64,000 nucleotides of DNA from positions 52,220,734-52,284,733 of the forward strand of contig OY720350.1 of NCBI GenBank assembly GCA_963082975.1. The letters run 5' to 3'. Of the stretch, positions 34,383 through 46,694 are shown in pieces. The notes beneath the pieces are model-generated. The model saw only the letters and a program-made list of their open reading frames with translations. It made no database searches and was not told where the DNA came from. The translations under genes were made by a program, and so were the position numbers. The DNA comes from Labia minor. Its lineage: Eukaryota; Arthropoda; Insecta; Dermaptera; Spongiphoridae. Position 1 is the first letter of the stretch. Each line of letters begins with the position of its first letter.

Positions 34383-34610
34383 TTGAAAAATATATTGGTG
34401 AGGAGACCGATTGCGAAACGTCCGTTTGGAAGACCAAGGACGCGGTAGGTGGACAATGTAGGAAGGGTCGTGAGAGAGATTGGAGAGGGTAGGGGATGGA
34501 TGGTTGTGGCTCAGAATAGGGACACTTGGAGAAATGTGGTTGCTGCGGCCATGAACTTTCGAGTACCGTAAAGCCACAAAGATCGATAGATAGATTTAAA
34601 GAAATTTGTT
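34383..34610 (+). pseudogene. LINE 3' end, reverse-transcriptase C-terminus, 5'-truncated
   Basis: One frame reads RRPIAKRPFGRPRTR, a stop in place of Trp, then VDNVGR and GWMVVAQNRDTWRNVVAAA. This is the conserved terminal block of many non-LTR retrotransposon ORF2 proteins (GRPR.RW.D.V...GW...A.DR..WR). It ends in a (GATA)n-like tail (34588-34600). Only the last ~70 codons remain, so it is a dead 5'-truncated copy. A more degraded relative is at 56745-56930. Confidence 0.75.
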
Positions 34611-35055
34611 AAATAAAATAACAAATAAATATATGGAAATTATTTTAATATGAGAATTCAAAAATAAATAGATTTTTCTGCTTTTTCTCATAAATTTTAT
34701 ATTGTGAGTTGATAAATTGTGAAATTAAATTATTAAATAATTTAGAATCATTTTGAATTTGAAATGTGAAGAGGGTTTTATTAATTAATTAATCTTCTAG
34801 TAAAAGGTCCTCTTGTTTTCTATGTATTTATTCAAATTGTTTTACGCTTTGTAACAAATTAATTCTTGCATGATATTTTATTATAAATCATCCCTTCCCT
34901 CTTTCTCTATCTCCTAATGATTTTTTTACATTTCCTTTCAAATCCCCTCCACTCCTGATATGATCAATATATACTATATATATATATTTAATATAACTCT
35001 ATGAGGCGTGTTAAAAAGTTCAATGACATTTGCTACAAATTCAAAAATTGATTTT
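34611..35055. other. AT-rich non-coding DNA
   Basis: No feature was recognised. Confidence 0.5.
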
Positions 35056-35059
35056 TTGA

Positions 35060-35365
35060 AACCGACCCTTTCACCAATTTATCCATCCCTCCACCCTCTT
35101 TTCCTATGGCACTTTACTCATCGACACACTCACACTAGGACTAGTCGCGTAGTGTGAGAATGCTGACGACATGCCTGCCTGGCTGCCTGGGACTGCAGTA
35201 GTCGTGTTGGCCTAGGTCATTGCCACTGGCATCATCGACCTACACCCACTCACACCTGTAGCAGTGTCTCCTCTTTGCCTCAACCCCCCACCTCCTCTTT
35301 CGGTTACTATCGTAACAAAACCCCTCGAATAAATCCCTCGGGTTCAATCTCAATGGAACATGTCA
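35060..35365 (+). promoter_or_regulatory. GC-richer island with an imperfect ecdysone-response-like motif
   Basis: The island has no long ORF. It contains aggtcattgccac at 35214-35226: one perfect nuclear-receptor half site, a 1-bp spacer and a weak inverted second half, the IR1 layout of ecdysone response elements. Its place in a probable E74 intron makes it a candidate enhancer or alternative promoter. The second half site matches poorly, so the motif alone is weak. Confidence 0.25.
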
Positions 35366-38300
35366 ACATGTTATCAGCATTCGCTCAAAAGCAATTTTTA
35401 TTAAATTTCACACTAAAAAAAAAATTAATTTTTAAAGATAGATGATATACCTATGTTCGATTTGGTGAAATGAAATTAATAGATTTAACCGTAGTAAAAA
35501 CTTTATAAATCTTAATAAGATTATATTTTGATTAGAAACATTCGGTGATATTTCAAATTGAGTGATATTTTTTGCTTTATGCGGCGCTTTTCTGTTGTTA
35601 CATGATGAAAAATTGATAATGCCTCTGAGCATAAAGCAAAAACATTACCGAGTGTAATAAAATTATATTCTTAATAAGATTCACACATTTTTAAGTTTAA
35701 TTTTAGTTTATACTTAGCAAATTAATTAACAGATGTCTTCCCTACAATTTCTATTAGTTTCTATATATTTAATCCAAAAAAGAAGGTAAAATTTGATTAA
35801 TCTTATTGAAACATACATTATACAAGATTAATAGTTATATTTTCATTATTGATTTCTATCTATCTATTTCTGTGGCGCTACTCAACTCTAAAGTTCTTTA
35901 TTTTATTTTTACCTTCTTATAAATAATATTTCAAAAACAATATTAAAGATAGTTATAATGTATAATAATAGAAAATCTTAATGGTCTTTTTATTTTATTT
36001 TTAAATTTCACACGTGAAAGTAAATATCAATATATATTAGTGAAGCCCAACGGCGTCCTGGTGGACCCCTTGGAGCTTTGTATAGGGTCAACAGAACCTG
36101 AGGGGGCTATTGGGGTCGATGGCGAAATTCCCTCTTTCAAATAAAGAATTTCTTTAAGAAATAAAAAGTAAATAGAAACAATTGCAAACGGATTTTGCTA
36201 GAGTCCTCATACTAGTAGTATTTATATTAAAGTTATATTTATTATATTTTAATATATTTATATAATGGTCCTTGTGTTTTAAGGAATTTTATTGAAATTT
36301 TTTCTTTAGATTTTCATTCCAAGTAAAATAATATTTAACATTAAATAGTTTTTTGATTGAGTTAATTTTTTTGTAAATTAATATTTTCTAATAATTTTTA
36401 TAAAATATTTGAGAATATTTATTAATTATATCTCCTAAGCTAAATATTTTGAAATATAAATATTATTAAGCAAAATTATAACCTGTCAAAAACATCAAAA
36501 AATATCACCCTCAGCCGTCATATTAATTTTTTCAGTTAGGAATTACTATTAATCACTTATGAAATTATTAATTTATAAAATGTGAATTATAAATTTTCTA
36601 TAATAATATTAACTACTACTATGTAACGAAAATTATTAATTTGTTGTAAAATTATTAAAAACATGCTTAAACTTAATATTCTTAAACTAAATAAAAAAAT
36701 AGGGGTCTATTTTACAAGAATAAAGTTTAAAAGGTGTCGGTGTAGAAAAAAGTTGAAAAATCCTGATATATAAATTCATTTTCAATTGATTTTTATATTA
36801 TATTGAATAAATTGTTAGAGTGTTTAAATTGTATTAAAATATTATTAGAATATTTTTCCAAATAATATTAAATTAAATGGGAAAAAATTATACTTAAAAA
36901 TATTTTAATTAATTTACTGCTTAATATTTGGTTTTATAATAAATAGGGTATATGTTATATATGGAATAATTTAATATTATTTTGATAACTTTTAAGTTAT
37001 AGAATTTTAGTTTATAGTTTAAAGTAAATAAATTTGTATCGTAGTTTAGAACATGCTATTATTTTCTAAATTTTATATTGATTATAAAAAATAATATAGT
37101 AAAAAATTATAGGAATACTTAAATACTTAAATTTTATTTATATAAATTCCCGCTAGATAGCGCTGGTAGTATGATTTCTGTTGGACTTATTACATATTTT
37201 CTTTATTTCTGTTTTTATTTATGTACTTATAGAACTTGTAATTTATAATTAAATTTTTGGGTCTAAGATTTTGGTATTACTTCTCGCCATTTTAAACATG
37301 TAAATATATTTATTGAAAGCATATTAAAGTTTATAATTTATGTCCTACTCGAGCTCTAGAACATGTTCTTATTTACCAAATTATCGATCATTCAAAATTC
37401 GGTAACTATAATATGTTAAACGAATTAATATTCTTATTCCTTTAAAATTTCATTTAAGTAATTTGCACCTCGGTACCCTTAATTCTCAATATGAACATTT
37501 AGAAAACAAATTAATTATTTGTTTATTAAATATTAGGTTATGATTTTTTATATTATTATATTTAATCTGGTAACTGTAGAATTTGAGCAATCATAACCTT
37601 GAAAGAGAGTTGTAATGATGGTATAAGAGATGAAAAATGCGCATAAAGCAAATATATCAATAAACTTAAAACTTTCCAGAGTATTTAATTAACAAATACT
37701 TTTATTTAGTTTTATTTTCATTAATTAATTTTTTTTTGTAGTTATATATCCCTTGATATTTATTGTTTATCATAAAATAATTAAAGTGAAATAAAAGGTT
37801 ATAAAGTGATGAAATCGAAACAAAATTAGATTGTAATCGCAAATACATAATTGATTAAATTATATCTTATTTTAGCTTTATTTGTCACTTGCTCTGTTTC
37901 GTACTAAAATGTTACAATATGAACGACCATGGCATGTCTCCCTTCATTTCTTTTTTTTTTTAATCCTGTGTATTTATCATTAATATCATTAATTTTATTT
38001 TAAATTATAATTTTAAATTTATTTATAAATGAAAACCTTTAGATCTTCTCCTGGAGGTATAAATTATACAATCTGTTTTACTTTCAAATATCAAGCATTC
38101 TAAGTTAATCAGAGGTTTGTAATTTGTTAAAATATTAAAAAGAACAAGAAAGTAAAAAGAAAAGAAAAATAATGGTAAAATTAATAATAAAAAGAATAAA
38201 GATAAAAATTCTAGTTAATTTCAAAATAAAGTTCAAAGATAAATTCTACGTGGTTTAAATACCTTGACCCTCTTAGGAATAATATATTTTTCGAAAATTT

Positions 38301-39447
38301 TATTTTTTTAGGAAGGAAATCATAAACTTATTGACTAATTTATTTCACCAATCAAAATTTTTTTTAAATTAATTAAATTCAATATCTAATTTATGCATTT
38401 TTCTTTTTTAAACTTTATTGACTAATTATTTTTTCTCATTTTCAACTAAATTTATTTTTATTTTACCTGAAAAATTGAATTGCCTTTATTCTATTTTTAA
38501 GCTCCATTTACATAATTCTTGATTCATATTCTATTATATATACACTTGCAACAAAAAATTAATTTATTATTCTTTCAATATAATTTACTATATTTATATT
38601 TGTATCTAAGTTATTAAATTGAGATTTTATTTGGAAACACCTTCAAAGTAAAAATTCTTGGACAAGTTTTCAAAAGTCCCACCCTTGAGATTAATTTAGA
38701 TTATCTTTTTTTTTTTCTTTTAGACTTTGCTCTTTCTAGGTTAATTATTAGATGATAAAAGATTTATACCCTTTTTTTTAATTTCTTTTGTTCTTTCAAA
38801 ATTCTTTTTTTTTTTAAATTATCGTTTTGTTGTTTCATTTTGGCAAAGACATAACAACAAACGATCAAGTTTAAAACTGAATCTTTTTATTATCGATTGA
38901 TGAAATTAATTCTTAAGCAATATATTTCGTAAGTTCAAGAAAAAATACATAATATATATTTTTAGAAATATTTATATTGTTGGAGTAATTTTTTTAGACT
39001 TAGAATCAATTAATTTTTTATTTTTTAAATTTATTTTTTGATTCTATTTTATATGTGTATTATCCTATTTTTTTTTTAATTCTACCTAATTCTTCTTTAT
39101 CTTATTCCAAAATGTATTAATACATTAAAATTTTCTTAAAAAACTGTTTTAAAAAATTATTTTAAAATTCATATTCATTACAAATTATGAATAAAATAAT
39201 ACAATTTGATGATTTAAGAGTCTATTTATTATAATTTATAAATAGTAGTAGTATATCATAAAACGATTATTACTGATATTTTTAATGTATCGTTAACTAG
39301 AAATAAAAAAAAAATTAATTTTCATTTGAAAAGTATTATAATTTAAAACTATACTCTTACATTTAGATTCTTACCTTTTATAAAATAATTATCCAAAGTT
39401 TTTTCAAATAATAACAAAAATTATCTTTGCTAAATCATAAAACTTTT
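35366..39447. other. Long AT-rich non-coding stretch
   Basis: A small GC-richer patch at about 36040-36130 (gaagcccaacggcgtcctgg) has no ORF and may be an old repeat end. The rest shows no exon, repeat family or structure that I can support. Confidence 0.45.
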
Positions 39448-40026
39448 ACTATCTTGCCAGAGATAGTATTGCGATCATGAAAATTTTCGTTGTTGACATT
39501 TTGATGTTTTTATACGTTTTGAAGGTTCCTGAATCATTTACACTAAGGTTGAGAAAAATGTCTGTGTGTGTGTATGTATGTAACCAAGATTACGCAAAAA
39601 CGGTTGGAGCTAGAATGATGAAATTTGGTACATGGGCATTATTCAAAATTCGTAGTTTTCTATCAACTTTTGAGAAATGTAGATCAACCGGAAGAGGGTC
39701 ATTACCTACAACGTTTTGATTTTTTTTCCTCTAAAGTGATCGTAAAAATAAAGATATATGTTTGATAATCTTTCACAAGAATAAAAATTCTATAAAACTG
39801 CTAAATATAGAATTTCAGCTTGATTGAATCTCTGAAAGTACCAGAATTAATTTTTTAACACTGGAAATCTCACGCGCCAACACGTGATGTGGTTCCATCA
39901 ACAAAGAGCCAAACGCGCTGGTTTAATAAATATTATTTATTAATTTTAATTTATAATTATAATTAATTAAATTTAATTTAAATATAATATATGTTAATTA
40001 ATTCAATTCAAATTTGCGAGATAGTC
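39448..40026 (+). repeat. actatctcgcc-family (HINE-like) element, copy 3
   Basis: It starts with actatcttgccagagatagt (one mismatch in the hairpin) and has a (TG)n run (39561-39580), the core and the AT-rich distal part. It stops at gcgagatagtc, missing the terminal gagtg-gaga-cactc hairpin. The 80-residue ORF inside is incidental. Confidence 0.8.
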
Positions 40027-40055
40027 TATTTTCTTTACATTTCTGTGATAATATC

Positions 40056-40060
40056 ATTAG

Positions 40061-40095
<35 letters not shown>

Positions 40096-40733
40096 TTCAT
40101 AAAAAATAAAATTTTATTTAATAAATTATTTATTTAATAATATATAAATATAATATATTTTATAATTTATTTATTTTATTTAATAAATATCCGATTCATA
40201 GTAAATTATCAGTCAATATTCTTTTTTAAATTATTTTTTTAAAAAATATAATAAATTATTATCATAATATAGATAATATTATTTTCTTTTAAATTAAAAG
40301 TAAGAGGGACCTCACCAGCGATAAGACATTCGGCTAAATTTCATGGAAAAACAGAATATAAATAAAAATAAAATTAAAATTTATTTATTTTAATATTTAT
40401 TTTAATAAAATCTTTTAGTTTGCATTGTAAAGTGAATATGATAAGTCATCTATCGTTTAGGACGTGTCTCCGTCCATCTTGCCAGGTAATTCATTTATAA
40501 GTATTTTATTTATTCTCTTTAATTAGAAATATTATTTATTTGTTTTTCATCAACCCTTTCTATTAAAATGAATATTTTAATTAATTATTTATATTTTTTT
40601 TTTTTGGATTAAATTATTTGATTTTTACGACTAAACGTTATCTACTTTTTGATCATCTATTTCATTTTTCATTTTTTAATGCTCTCATCATCATCTTTGG
40701 AATATATTAATTCATTCATTACAAATATCCATC
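40056..40733. other. AT-rich DNA between two HINE-like copies
   Basis: It contains a (TA)n run at about 40059-40092. No exon was recognised. Confidence 0.5.
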
Positions 40734-40936
40734 AATTAATTTTTTAACACTGCAAATCGCACCCGCCAACACGTGACGTGGTGCCATCAACAAAGAGGCC
40801 AAACATGCACTGGTTTAATAAATATTATTTATTAATTTTAATTTATAATTTATAATTAATTAAATTTAATTTAAATATAATATATTATGTTATTTAATCC
40901 AATTCAAATTGCGAGTCGAGTGGAGACACTCCAGCT
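40734..40936 (+). repeat. actatctcgcc-family (HINE-like) element, copy 4, 3' part only
   Basis: It holds only the distal third, from ttttttaacactgcaaatcg to the terminal hairpin gagtg-gaga-cactc and ccagct. It has the same orientation as copy 3. Confidence 0.75.
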
Positions 40937-43585
40937 AATTTTATATACTTAAGTATATATTATTTTTTTTTGTATCGTATAAGTATATTATATTTAATGT
41001 ATTTTATTTAATATATTTTATAATATATATAAAATAAATTGTTAATAGCATTAACTTGCATTCCTACAACCTTAAACCCCATTTATCAAAATTCTTTCCT
41101 CGTCAAATTCTCTTTCTTCCTATTCATATACATATTTACATCCTATAATGTTCTTGGATCACTCATTGGTCATTATTTTTACATTATAAAATTATAATAT
41201 AATGGTTATTAGATGTATAATATTTAACTCGTTGATAATAATCTTCATACGTTATTAGTATTATTAAAATAAAATATTCTCTTTTGTTTCAGGTGAGTCA
41301 TTCATTACATTAAATCTTTTTTGGTAAAAGGCTCCATTTATATCAGACAAGCGTATCTATCAAGTGAGTAATTAAAAAGGTATAATAAAATTTTATCTTT
41401 TAATCTTTTTTTTATTTTATTTTAATATAACTTTTATAAATTCGAAATTTTATAAATATGAGGTATTATAGATTTCATTTAAAATGAAAATTTATGATAA
41501 AAATCAAGAAAAATGCACAAATATTGTCGTATTTTTTTTTCCTTACTTTTCATTTGTATCCTGGCAGTGTACGTATGCCAGGCGTGACCGAAGATGGAGA
41601 TGTAATCTCGTAATCCCCCAGTCCCAGTCCAACAAGTGAGAAAATGGCGGATGCGTGACTTTGAATGTTAGAAAAGAGCAAAGCACCCTCCCCTTAACTC
41701 ATTATGGATAGAAATTATTCCGAATGAACCAACCACCAATAGGAATTATCTCAATAAAATATAAATTTAAAATACAAAAATATGAATCGCCATTACCCAA
41801 TTGAAACAGTTTTTTTTTTTTTTAAATAACCTATTATGAAATATCATAGAAATTACTGTCAATGAATGTAAAAATGAGAAAATCTTTAGGAGAAATTTTA
41901 TTTATAGTTATTATTATATTTATTTTTAGTATATCTTTAGATTAATCCTACACGCCCGTGAATAACAAGGAGGGATAGGCAATCCTGGTTATTATATTAA
42001 TTCAATGCACACGTACACCCCTTCAATGTTATCATAAGTGACAAGTCCTGAAATTAATAATATACATTGAGAAATCATATTATATATAGTATTTACTGAT
42101 GATAAATTATCATTATATATCTGATCTTTATCCTTGTTCTGGCATTATTATTTTTACATTTATTCATGCATTTCTAAAAGTAAATTTAAAGTTTCTCTAC
42201 AAAAATTTACTTATTTATTTATTTATTTATTAAATTAGACTAAATTACATTGGAATTAATATGATTTACTTATTTATTATGAAGTTTATTCTATTTTTAT
42301 AAAACGTTAAATGTAGTATTAATAGATAAATCAATTTAAAATTAATATTATATAAATAAGTTATTAGGTTTATTATTATTAATATAGATATATTGTATAT
42401 ATATATAGAGTTATAAATAAATAAATACGAGTCATCTGATAGGTTTTCCTTAACCAGATGGTTGGCCAATTTAGCAAGATAAAGAAATAGCGCGTTGGTT
42501 AGTTGGAGAATTTCAGCCTAGTAACAAAAATAATCACCTCTTGACTTTTAGCCATGAACCACTTTTTAATTTTTCAAATACGGATCGAAATTTTAACCTT
42601 TTCAAATATTCACTTTACAACAATTTTTTTTTTATATTTCTCCCTATAATTAACTTTATTAAATTCTAATCAATGATTTTAAACGAAATAATTCATGTTA
42701 CTTAAAAAAAAATTCACATTGTATATATGATCATCTCATCAAAATATAATGTTCTAAGTAGATAAGAGATATCTAGTTAGTAGTAACAAATTGAAAAACA
42801 TATTTTGTAGTTGTATCTATATACTTTAGATGAGATATTTATAAAATACAATCAATATATTGGTAAACTACAGAAAATATTTAACAAATGAAAGAATCCA
42901 ATTTAATTAAATTTTTATACATATTTCTAATACGAGTATGCCATAATTTTCAACCTTCGAGGAATACAAATAACATATTTTGATATTCTAGATTATTATG
43001 CGTCGGGAGGGGAGGAAGGAGTTGATGTTTTGCTCATTTTAATAATTTTATTATATAAATTATTTTTCTTATTTGAAATTTATTCATTTTTTTAATGATT
43101 TAATCTAATTATGATAATAAATATATTAAAAGAGATCATTTAAAAAATCAAATCTGTAATATATTCTCAATTTGGCTCAATTTTATTAAAGAATTTTGAT
43201 TATAAATAAAACTAGATTATATTTATTTAATTTAGTAAAACGTTGTTACGGGCATTTTTGATTATATAAATTTAACATCTGGTTCTTTAATTTTAATTAA
43301 AAAAAAAAATATTTCAGGACTTTAGCATTTATAAATTATACTCTAATCTAATAAAAAAACATTTTAACAAACATTTATAAAATCATTAAAATTTTTCATT
43401 TTTCTATTTCATTTTATATTTTCACTCATTAAATGAATCACTTTCAAATTCTAATTAAATTTTCGTATTTTTTTTTTTTCAAATAAATTCAATATTTTTT
43501 TAATACATATTAATTTCACTCTCAATTTGATTTTTATATGATATAAATCTGTTAACTACCTTGAAGTATTTATTTCCCCCCCCAC
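40937..43585. other. AT-rich non-coding DNA
   Basis: A GC-richer patch at about 41560-41700 has acceptor- and donor-like sites but no frame compatible with the known E74 phases. No other feature was recognised. Confidence 0.45.
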
Positions 43586-43589
43586 CTCT

Positions 43590-43760
43590 CTGTCCTCTCA
43601 GAGCTTAGATACTTCCAATTCGGGCCATTAATGAATGGAACGAAAGGCAGTGCAACCAACCTTGGCACAGAACGCACAGTTCCGACAACTTAGCGAAAGT
43701 CGATTGTCCCAGTTTTCAATTATATACATATTTTTTCTTCTCTCTCTCTTTTCATCTTAC
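43590..43760 (+). promoter_or_regulatory. GC-richer patch, possible regulatory DNA
   Basis: About 43600-43705 has balanced composition unlike its flanks (gggccattaatgaatgg, cagttccgacaacttagcg) and is followed by tatataca and a pyrimidine-rich tract. It has no ORF and no recognised repeat. Function is unknown. Confidence 0.2.
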
Positions 43761-43794
43761 TCTCAGTATGAAAACAATTGACCTCATTTCTACA

Positions 43795-43865
43795 ATCTGT
43801 TTGTTTGTTTGTTTATTCGCCATAAGAGTAACAAAGGCCAACAAGGGTGATGGCCATATTTTCAA
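43795..43865 (-). repeat. Possible LINE/SINE 3' end with (AAAC)n tail
   Basis: On the minus strand a short block ending cttatggcgaataaacaaac runs into an (AAAC)n tail. This is typical of retroposon 3' ends. Only about 60 bp remain. Confidence 0.35.
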
Positions 43866-44146
43866 AATGAAAGAAATATCATCTTATATATATATATATA
43901 TATATTATATTTTTGCAAAATAAAAATGACAATAATTCACAATTGGGGATAATAACTGAAAGTAGAAAACTATTTTTAAAATTGTATCTTTAGATTAAAT
44001 TTAATCAAAACAGTTTTGATTAATCACAATAGTAAACCCATATAAGGAATTGGTCAATTTTTAAGAATTATTATTTTAAGTCTTTTTGAAATATTACCAT
44101 AAATATTAAATTTAAACAATATAAAATTTATGTTTTTTGTTAATAG

Positions 44147-44258
44147 AGAAATGGCATGATGGGACGAAAATATACAGGTAGATTTTGTGGCATTGGATCG
44201 AAAGAAAGTGGTTCTTGTAGTTCAAATGCGGCACAATTAGATAGTCTAACTATCAGTG
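44147..44258 (+). CDS. Candidate internal E74 exon cut off by a duplicated repeat segment
   Basis: After a TTTTTTGTTAATAG acceptor (AG at 44145-44146), one frame stays open at phase 0, the phase left by the exon ending at 15625. It reads RNGMMGRKYTGRFCGIGSKE and then a Ser/Ala-rich SGSCSSNAAQLDSLTISA. Base composition is clearly above background. At about 44259 the sequence becomes a near copy of 32156-32503, and the frame then ends in TAA at 44276. A donor acag|gtagat at 44177 would alternatively close a 30-nt exon. I do not recognise the peptide. It may be an E74 linker exon or chance. Confidence 0.35.
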
Positions 44259-44600
44259 CCTCAAGTCGGTTATATTAATTAGGTGTCCTATGATCAGTAG
44301 ATGGGGTCCTATCTACCTTTGCCTTGATTTTCTTGATTGGAGGCGCTACTTTTTATCAAGTGACTTCCCAATGTTGATCCCGGAGGCTGGGTTGAATCCG
44401 TCCTATATACCTCAGCTAGAGATATTCCCTTGTCAGGCCCGGGACTTGAACCCAGAGAATGTGAGCCAGCTACGCTACCTCTCACCCTGTGGCCCCTCTA
44501 CCTTATTTATATAATAATCAATATTACTTTTATTTCTTATAAAAGTAATGAGCATCTCCTGTTATTAAAATTTTTATTCCAATAATAATTTCAGAATTTA
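44259..44600 (-). repeat. Duplicated SINE-containing segment, copy 2
   Basis: It is about 93-95% alike, by eye, to 32156-32503. It includes the tRNA-like A and B boxes (B box gggttcaagtccc closer to consensus than in copy 1) and about 70 bp of DNA that at the other locus lies outside the SINE target duplication. Because flanking DNA was copied too, this is a segmental copy and not an independent SINE insertion. The 74-residue plus-strand ORF inside is incidental. Confidence 0.65.
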
Positions 44601-45616
44601 AAAAAATAAATTTGATTAATTAATATTAATACTTTTATATACTGCATAAATGTGAATATACGTGTATGTTTAAAAATACAAAGTTAATATAAGATATATT
44701 TACATTAGAATAATTTAATTTTCAAATTATATTGACCCAGTGATAGATAATTTATTATATTTATATAATATATTATATTATTTCTTAAAGTTTAACAATT
44801 TTATATATATATTTTTTAAATTTATTTTATTTTATTTATTTTATACCTTTCCTTACTTTCATTTCATTTCTCTTTTTTCTTTCTTCCTTCCTTTCCTTTC
44901 CTTTCATTATTACATTCTATTTAATTTATTTTATCATCTGTCAGTGTTAAATTATTTCATATATTCTCCGTCATTAACCTTAAACCTCTCTCTCTCCCTC
45001 TCTTCCTCTTCCCTTCATCACGACCGTACTCTTTCACAATGATTTCATTCAGTCATAGCCTCAGTTAAGGCAGTTGCCTATATACTAGGCGATCCTATTA
45101 ATATTAACTACCCTCATATAGCTATTAAAAAAGCAAAATTATTATTATTATATTAATACTATCGATTTAGAAAAGGGCTTAGTCAACAGAAATTATATAA
45201 TATATTTTTTAATCACTCCTAAAAATTAATTATTTATATATTAAAAACAAATTAATACTAAATCTTAAAAAAGCAATATAGAAAAAAAACAATCAATATA
45301 CCATATATAATTATTATAAAAATAGTGAACCATAAAATTATTATACTATTCAATAAAAAAAAAAAATAATTATATTTTTAAAAAGTATAAAAATATTTTA
45401 TACATATATTCATAAATAAAAGGATAGTAAATTTAACTGATTAAATAAAAATTAAATTTTTAATTTATAAATAAAAAAAATTGTAATATTAAATTTTCAT
45501 TAATTTGTGATTTCAACTTAATAATTTTTTTTATTAAAAATTATTATTTTCAGTATAATAATATACCTCTGAAATTAAATCGCACAATCTATATGATATA
45601 TTTTTCATATTAAATT
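44601..45616. other. AT-rich and pyrimidine-rich non-coding DNA
   Basis: 44830-45020 is a T/C-rich tract with many CTTTC and TCTC runs on the plus strand. No feature was recognised elsewhere. Confidence 0.5.
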
Positions 45617-46090
45617 GTATATTTCAGTGGTTCTTAAACTGTGGTCCGCGGACCCCTGGGGGTCCGCGAAGCCTTTACTGGGGGTCCGCGGTCCTCGGAA
45701 AAAAATCATCGTAAAAATATATACATATATAAATATTTAAAGTTCATTGTGTAACTATATCCTCCTAGAGAATTACGGCTATAATTTAATACTATTAATA
45801 ATACTATTTTATTTTATTAAATTGATAATTATGTCAATTAATTTTTTGTGAATAAATAAACATATATAAAAAACTATATATAAAATTTGAATTTTCATCC
45901 ATTCATTCATTTAAAATCATTTTTCGATTGTTCCTTTAAAATAACCCCTCTTAGGGGCTCGGAAGGGGAGGCATATAAGGGAATTTTCTTTCACTTTGTT
46001 ATTGGGGAAAACCAGGGGAGGGGACAGTCTTACCCGGAAAAACCCAAATTGTCAGCGTCCACTCTGGGGTTTTAAACAGTTTTAAAGCAA

Positions 46091-46200
46091 ATGTTAATTA
46101 TAAGTTCATTTCTCAACGAGTTGTATCTTTAAATTATTTTTATTAATGTTAATTATAAGTTCATTTCTCAACGAGTTGTATCTTTAAATTATTTTTATTA
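46091..46200 (+). repeat. 55-bp perfect tandem duplication inside the hAT leader
   Basis: The unit beginning atgttaattataagttcatt occurs at 46091-46145 and 46146-46200 with no differences that I can see. Confidence 0.95.
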
Positions 46201-46385
46201 ATTTAATTAATTATAATTAAATTATAGCTAATAATAGTTTATTATAGCTAATAATTTTTTTTAATTTTTAGTGTAATTTGCATGATCATTATTTTATAAA
46301 AACACTAAACACATTTTGCAATTTCCCAGAAAGGCTGTTTTTGAGAGTAAGTATAAGTTAGTTTTATGAATAAAAAATATTTATT

Positions 46386-46475
46386 TTAATAATATTTTAG
46401 AATCAAATTACGAAATTAATAATATTTTAGAATCAAATTACGAAATTAATAATATTTTAGAATCAAATTACGAAA
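46386..46475 (+). repeat. 30-bp tandem repeat, three copies, inside the hAT leader
   Basis: The unit ttaataatattttagaatca followed by aattacgaaa occurs three times without visible change. It is followed by an irregular array of about 24 bp built on cattcatttaaaatgatatt (to about 46616). Confidence 0.9.
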
Positions 46476-46694
46476 TACATTTATTATATAAATTAATATT
46501 CATTTAAAATGATATTAAATCATTTATTTAAAATGATTTAAAACATTTATTAAAATGATTTAAAACATTCATTTAAAATGATATTAAAACATTCATTTAA
46601 AATCATATTAAAACATAGCTAGTAAATAATAATTCGTTATATTTATATTATATTTATATTATTGTAGTTCAATGTTAATAAATTACTCCATAAA

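Noticed and set aside
39477..39719. 80-residue ORF
   Set aside because: It is internal to a HINE-like repeat, and other copies of the repeat do not keep the frame.
41571..41640. Possible exon with acceptor CCTGGCAG and donors near 41615 and 41633
   Set aside because: The best frame (SVRMPGVTEDGDVIS) needs incoming phase 2, which no recognised E74 exon supplies, and no family match is visible.
44290..44514. 74-residue ORF
   Set aside because: It lies wholly within a repeated SINE-containing segment also present at 32 kb, where it is broken.
44740..45042. 100-residue Phe/Leu/Ser-rich ORF
   Set aside because: It is low-complexity translation of a T/C-rich tract with no start context or domain.
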